This document shows, piece after piece, positions 60,100-64,000 of a stretch of 64,000 bases of DNA. The stretch spans positions 100,434,179 to 100,498,178 of the forward strand of contig NC_066316.1 of the NCBI RefSeq assembly GCF_022539315.1. Direction: 5' to 3'. The notes beneath the pieces are model-generated. The model made no database searches. It was not told where the DNA came from and was given only the letters and a program-made list of their open reading frames with translations. The stretch is from Serinus canaria. Its lineage: Eukaryota > Chordata > Aves > Passeriformes > Fringillidae. Each line of letters opens with the position of its first letter. Position 1 is the stretch's first letter. The position numbers were made by a program, and so were the translations under genes.

Positions 60100-60900
60100 T
60101 AAAGGACTGATAAGAGTGTGATAGCCAATAACAAGCTTGATTTCATTGATTGGTAGATGGAAGTTCCAGATCCTTAAATAAGGCAAGTTAAAAGACTTGA
60201 ACAGCAGGAAATGAGATTTTCTTTTTTTGTCAGGGATATGAGGGACAGGATCACAAGGAAGCAGGCTCTGAGGGAGCCCAGGTGAGCCAGGTGTTCTTCA
60301 GGGGCAGCCTCCTGATAGAACAAGAACAATTTGTTTTGCTTGCAGAAAATGGAGTAGAAAATAGATTAAGCACAAATTTGATTAAGTATTTGCCAAATGA
60401 AAGTGAGGAGGGGCTATCCAGGAGAAACACCTGGACATGCAAGGATGAAATTAGGAAAGACTGGTTAGATGTAGTCAAAGGTTGAGTCAGGTATGAAGCA
60501 ACATGGACACTATCTAAAGTCATATCAGCAGCAAAATGATCAAGGAAAATGCTGATCATAATTGTTCATGAGTGGGTCAAGTAACAGACTGAAAAAGAAG
60601 AGAAAACAGTGAGAGACATTTTGCCTGTCTTTCTTTACCTCCCAGACATTCATGACTATTAGCAAAGTTCAAAGATCGTACACATGACAGAGAAGGACCA
60701 AGTTAGGCACTCGTTGCTTAAATTGAAAGAAAGAACAAGTCCATAGGACCAGTGAAGATGCATCTAAGGGTAATGAGATCAATGTCATTAAGGAACTTCT
60801 GTATCTTATCTCTCAAAGATTGTGTAGATCAGAGAAAACTCCTGATGAATATTAAAATATTCATTCTAGGAGCTCCAACAAGCTGGTTGTGCTCCTTATG
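60100..60900 (+). mobile_element. CR1 LINE ORF2 fragment, plus strand, decayed
   Basis: Several blocks match CR1 ORF2 between the endonuclease and reverse transcriptase domains, in the right order: 'ggacaggatcacaaggaagc' near 60244, 'gggagcccaggtgag' near 60273, 'ggggcagcctcctga' near 60301, 'catgcaaggatgaaattagg' near 60437, 'atatcagcagcaaaatgatc' near 60523 and 'tttgcctgtctttctttacc' near 60620. 'aagtccataggaccagtgaa' near 60738 matches the start of the reverse transcriptase (the KSMGPD-type motif). Stop codons and frameshifts break the frame, so it is inactive. Unlike most CR1 copies in the window, this one preserves coding-region sequence rather than the 3' end. The 141-codon frame at 60752-61177 is partly on this repeat and is not taken as a gene. 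Confidence 0.75.
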
Positions 60901-63900
60901 GCACAGCGCTTCCAAAAACAGGGAGGAGATTGCAAAACAGAAAATAAATGATGTGTATATACTGAAAAAAGTGGTGGCCTTTCAGAGCATCCATTCCCAT
61001 AAAACTTTTAGATTGAGTTATTCACAACACCTGTATTTTAGTTTCCAAAGCAATTTTTTTATATTTTCTACTATATCAATTAATGATAATGTGGATTTTA
61101 TGCTTCATTCTGCTGACACTTCCTTCTGCTGGGAGTGCTCAAGACATTTAGACTCCCACTCCTCAATCCTGACCTAGGCAGTTTTGAGTTGCTATAGCTA
61201 CCCAGGATTTTATGCACTCCTGAAAGCCTGAGATCAGCCAGCTGATACATATAGTTGAAGATCCGTGTTCCGTAGCTTTTCCCCTGTCGCTAAAGCAGCA
61301 GAATAAATGTTACATTTTGGTGATATATAGTGGTTATGGATCATTGACACCATGTTGTTCACCCTATCTTGCTGTGGCTCACATTGGTTCTGCTGAATTC
61401 CAGGCCTTTCATGGCCACAGAGGTTCTGTGTGATGGGATTCTTCTGGTCATAGTTACTTTACCATGAAATTCTTTTGCAGAAAATTAAGACTTGATGGGT
61501 CTGTCGTAAAGATAGAATCTATATTGGGAACTTTGGAGAAGATACTGTACTTGAGGAAGAGGTAATGGTTTTGAGGAGGTTAGGTCAGTTTTATTGAGTC
61601 TTCTTAGGGCATGGGAAGTCCATAAGTTACCATGAGTAACCACTGACAGTCCAACCTCCCAACAAACTTTCTCTTAGACAAACAGTTTACTAATATAAGC
61701 TGTAATTTAAAACCTTCTGGAGAAAGGAGAAGTGTAGGTGGACCACAGGGTGAAATGTAGTGATCCTGACGAGGACAGCAGTGAATATCAAGGTGTGAGT
61801 GACCCACACGACAGGCTTAGCAGGGATGGGTCTGTGCTGGGCTGCACTGTGCTGCATGCTCTGCGTGACCTTCAGGACTTGCTGAGCTGCACAAATCCCT
61901 TGGACACAGGTGCCAACTCATTGCAGCAGAGGAAGCTACAGGCAGCTTTCACTTGGCACCTGCACTTCTGCAACCTCTGTTTATCTTAATTTAAAAGTGA
62001 AGCAAGTTCTCGTCCAACTGTCTTCAATGAACAGAATTTCCTCTGAGAAAATTATATGATAGCTCAAAGGACCAGTAGTGGGACACTTCTGCCACAGAAG
62101 TCACCTGCACAATATGCTGTGGGAAAATCCACATGGGGGCCTTTTGACATGGCACAAGTGCAGGGTGCCCAGCACATTAAGGGACAGAACATTTATTTGC
62201 TTATCTGCATTTCTATTTTAGTCTATCTTATTAAAATAGCTCTTTTATTAAGCTATTTTTTGTTGGGCCCTGTATTATTTAGACCCAAAATCTACCCTGC
62301 ACCATCTCTCTCACCCTGCCTCCTTCCCTGGTGCAAACATAAACCTGCTTTAAAAATGCAGATTTCTGCCTGATTAAGCATGGAACTGATGTATATTGTA
62401 TATTGTTTTCCATTGTTTGTGCCACCAACTTAGGTTAAAAAAAAAAAAAGTCTAGGCAGCAATTCAGCAGAGATTCAGTTCTTAGGTTCCGTTTATTCAA
62501 AACTATCAAACCTAGGGAATTAATCAAAATTTTACATTAAACATTTTCATAAATAAAGGTGTTCAGTGTGAAAAAATCACACTCACTCACCTTCAAATAG
62601 GAAAGGAAGAATCTCTGTAAATCTCTAAAGCTGAACTAAGCTGGCAGCGAGCTGAACTCTCTGCACTGCTCCTGTGCTACAGCCACTGAACTCATAGGAT
62701 ACGAGGAGTTGGCTGCTACTCCATACACTGATTCCTCTTCAGATATATCCTATCAGTTGTTCACATGTGGAACAAAAAGAGGTGATTACAGTTATTGAAG
62801 ACTGCTTTGACTAACCCAACTCATTATGATTGAAACATATTAGGAAATGTTAGATCCCTGTCCCAAAAGCAGGTTACCTACATATGAAGCAACATCTTAA
62901 CATATATATGGAGTAACCTCCCAACAGAATTATGGTAGGAAATTTGCATGGAGGAAGGAATGGGGGCTGACTGTGTTTATTTTTTCTTCAGCCAGCTCAG
63001 GGTTATGCACCCATATTTACAGAAACATGCTCATGCCAGCTGGTGATTTAATCAAGCCACCTCTTTCAGGAACACCATTGCTCCAGGTCTCTTCTGCAGA
63101 TACAAGGTATCTCATGGGGCTGTTATCTTACCAAAAATATGAACTGCCTTTTGGATACAACATATTTCTCCCTTGACTATAGCAGGAATCGAGTATATAT
63201 AGGCTTCTCATTTATATGCACTAAGTGTAAAGATGAACTTTTAAAGATAATATTTTTAAGATAGATGGGTGAATCTCATCAGCTGGAGCATCCACTGCAT
63301 GAGGTACGTAGGATTAAAATTTCAGAGCACTGAATAATCAGTGTCATCCTTCCTCCTCAGCCTTTTTAGAAGCAAGTCTGTCAATTATCTTTCATGCCCA
63401 GGTTGTGCTGAACCTTTCTCCCAAAAAGAAAGTTTCATTCCTTCAGAAATGTTTTGTCCCAATTATTCAATGCCCATGTGCATCATCACATTCTAGTGCT
63501 TATCATAATTGTTAAACAGTTAGTTACTTGGAGAATATTTTTAGGAATATCTGACTTTCTACTGTCATTTCAGTGTCATTTATTTCAGTAATTATTCATC
63601 TACGAAAGAATGAACAATTAAAATTCTGGAATAGTATGTGTTTCCCCACCTACCAGAATTTTTAAAAATAAGAAAAAATAATAAAAATAAATCGTAAATA
63701 TGTTTGGTTATAAAAGCCTAGATGTGCCCATTTGTGTTAATCTCCTGAAGAACAAGGTGTTGTTAGGAACTGAGATATGCAACACTGCTGCTTTTCTGCT
63801 GCAGTATCTCAGGCTCCAGGTTTAGGATTTATTCTCGTATTAGGCAGCTACTTCACCGCTGTTGAAATTAACAATGAAATATCTACCCTTTTTTTGGTGG

Positions 63901-64000
63901 TGCTGTTGTGGTTGTTGTTGTTGTTACCTTCAAAATCAAAACCAGAGGTAGTTTAATTTTAATCATCATCTAGTTGTGCTCACATCTAACATATGCATCA
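60901..64000. other. Intergenic DNA to the right edge
   Basis: No gene or recognisable transposon is seen. A short G+C-richer stretch at about 61790-61970 carries an 83-codon frame without a known domain. An A-run lies near 62436, and a (GTT)n microsatellite lies close to the edge. Confidence 0.6.
63909..63926 (+). repeat. (GTT)n microsatellite
   Basis: About five GTT units after a GTTGTGGTT lead-in, flanked by T-rich sequence. It is likely polymorphic. Confidence 0.9.

Noticed and set aside
60752..61177. 141-codon + frame
   Set aside because: Its first part overlaps the decayed CR1 ORF2 fragment in a different frame. The rest has no domain and no gene context.
1..64000. Search by eye for tRNA, rRNA, CRISPR, bacterial operon or phage features
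   Set aside because: None was seen. The sequence is vertebrate nuclear DNA, so ribosome-binding sites, operons and attachment sites do not apply.

Overview
The window looks like avian nuclear DNA, most likely from a songbird or another neoavian. The interspersed repeats I recognise are CR1 LINEs, with one weak endogenous-retrovirus candidate and no mammalian SINEs. The background is AT-rich and CpG-poor, and the only intact gene encodes a vertebrate protein. The species cannot be named from the sequence.

There is one convincing gene: LRATD1 (FAM84A), on the + strand. Its 284-codon reading frame (13223-14077) lies uninterrupted in one exon. That exon seems to begin at a strong 3' splice site (AG at 13184-13185), so an upstream non-coding first exon is expected in the CpG island at about 12125-13010. 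The island carries an almost pure G+C minisatellite with a 30-bp period (12215-12300), a CCAAT box and a GC box. AATAAA signals at 14380, 14826, 15625 and 15879 suggest a 3' UTR of up to about 1.8 kb. The protein keeps the LRAT/NlpC-P60 fold signature with its active-site histidine (His135), but has Ser204 where catalytic LRAT relatives have cysteine.

The rest is gene-poor flank. From 1 to about 12.1 kb there is a diverged CR1 ending at a 74-A homopolymer, AT-rich DNA, an unexplained G+C-rich patch (about 7.70-7.97 kb), a minus-strand CR1 (8.6-9.0 kb) and the region upstream of the promoter. From about 15.9 to 43.7 kb is a long low-repeat desert holding only short tandem repeats, some enhancer-like stretches and a weak retroviral-like remnant (about 30.1-30.8 kb). 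From 43.7 to 61 kb CR1 copies become frequent (43.8, 45.4, 48.4, 54.4, 58.0 and 60.1 kb). One lacks its reverse transcriptase region and has an expanded A-run. From about 61 to 64 kb no gene is visible.

In mammals LRATD1 sits in a gene-poor interval near NBAS/DDX1/MYCN and TRIB2. An empty flank tens of kilobases long fits that setting. No tRNA, rRNA, CRISPR array, operon or other intact protein-coding gene was found. Splice sites, UTR ends and regulatory elements are inferred from sequence alone.
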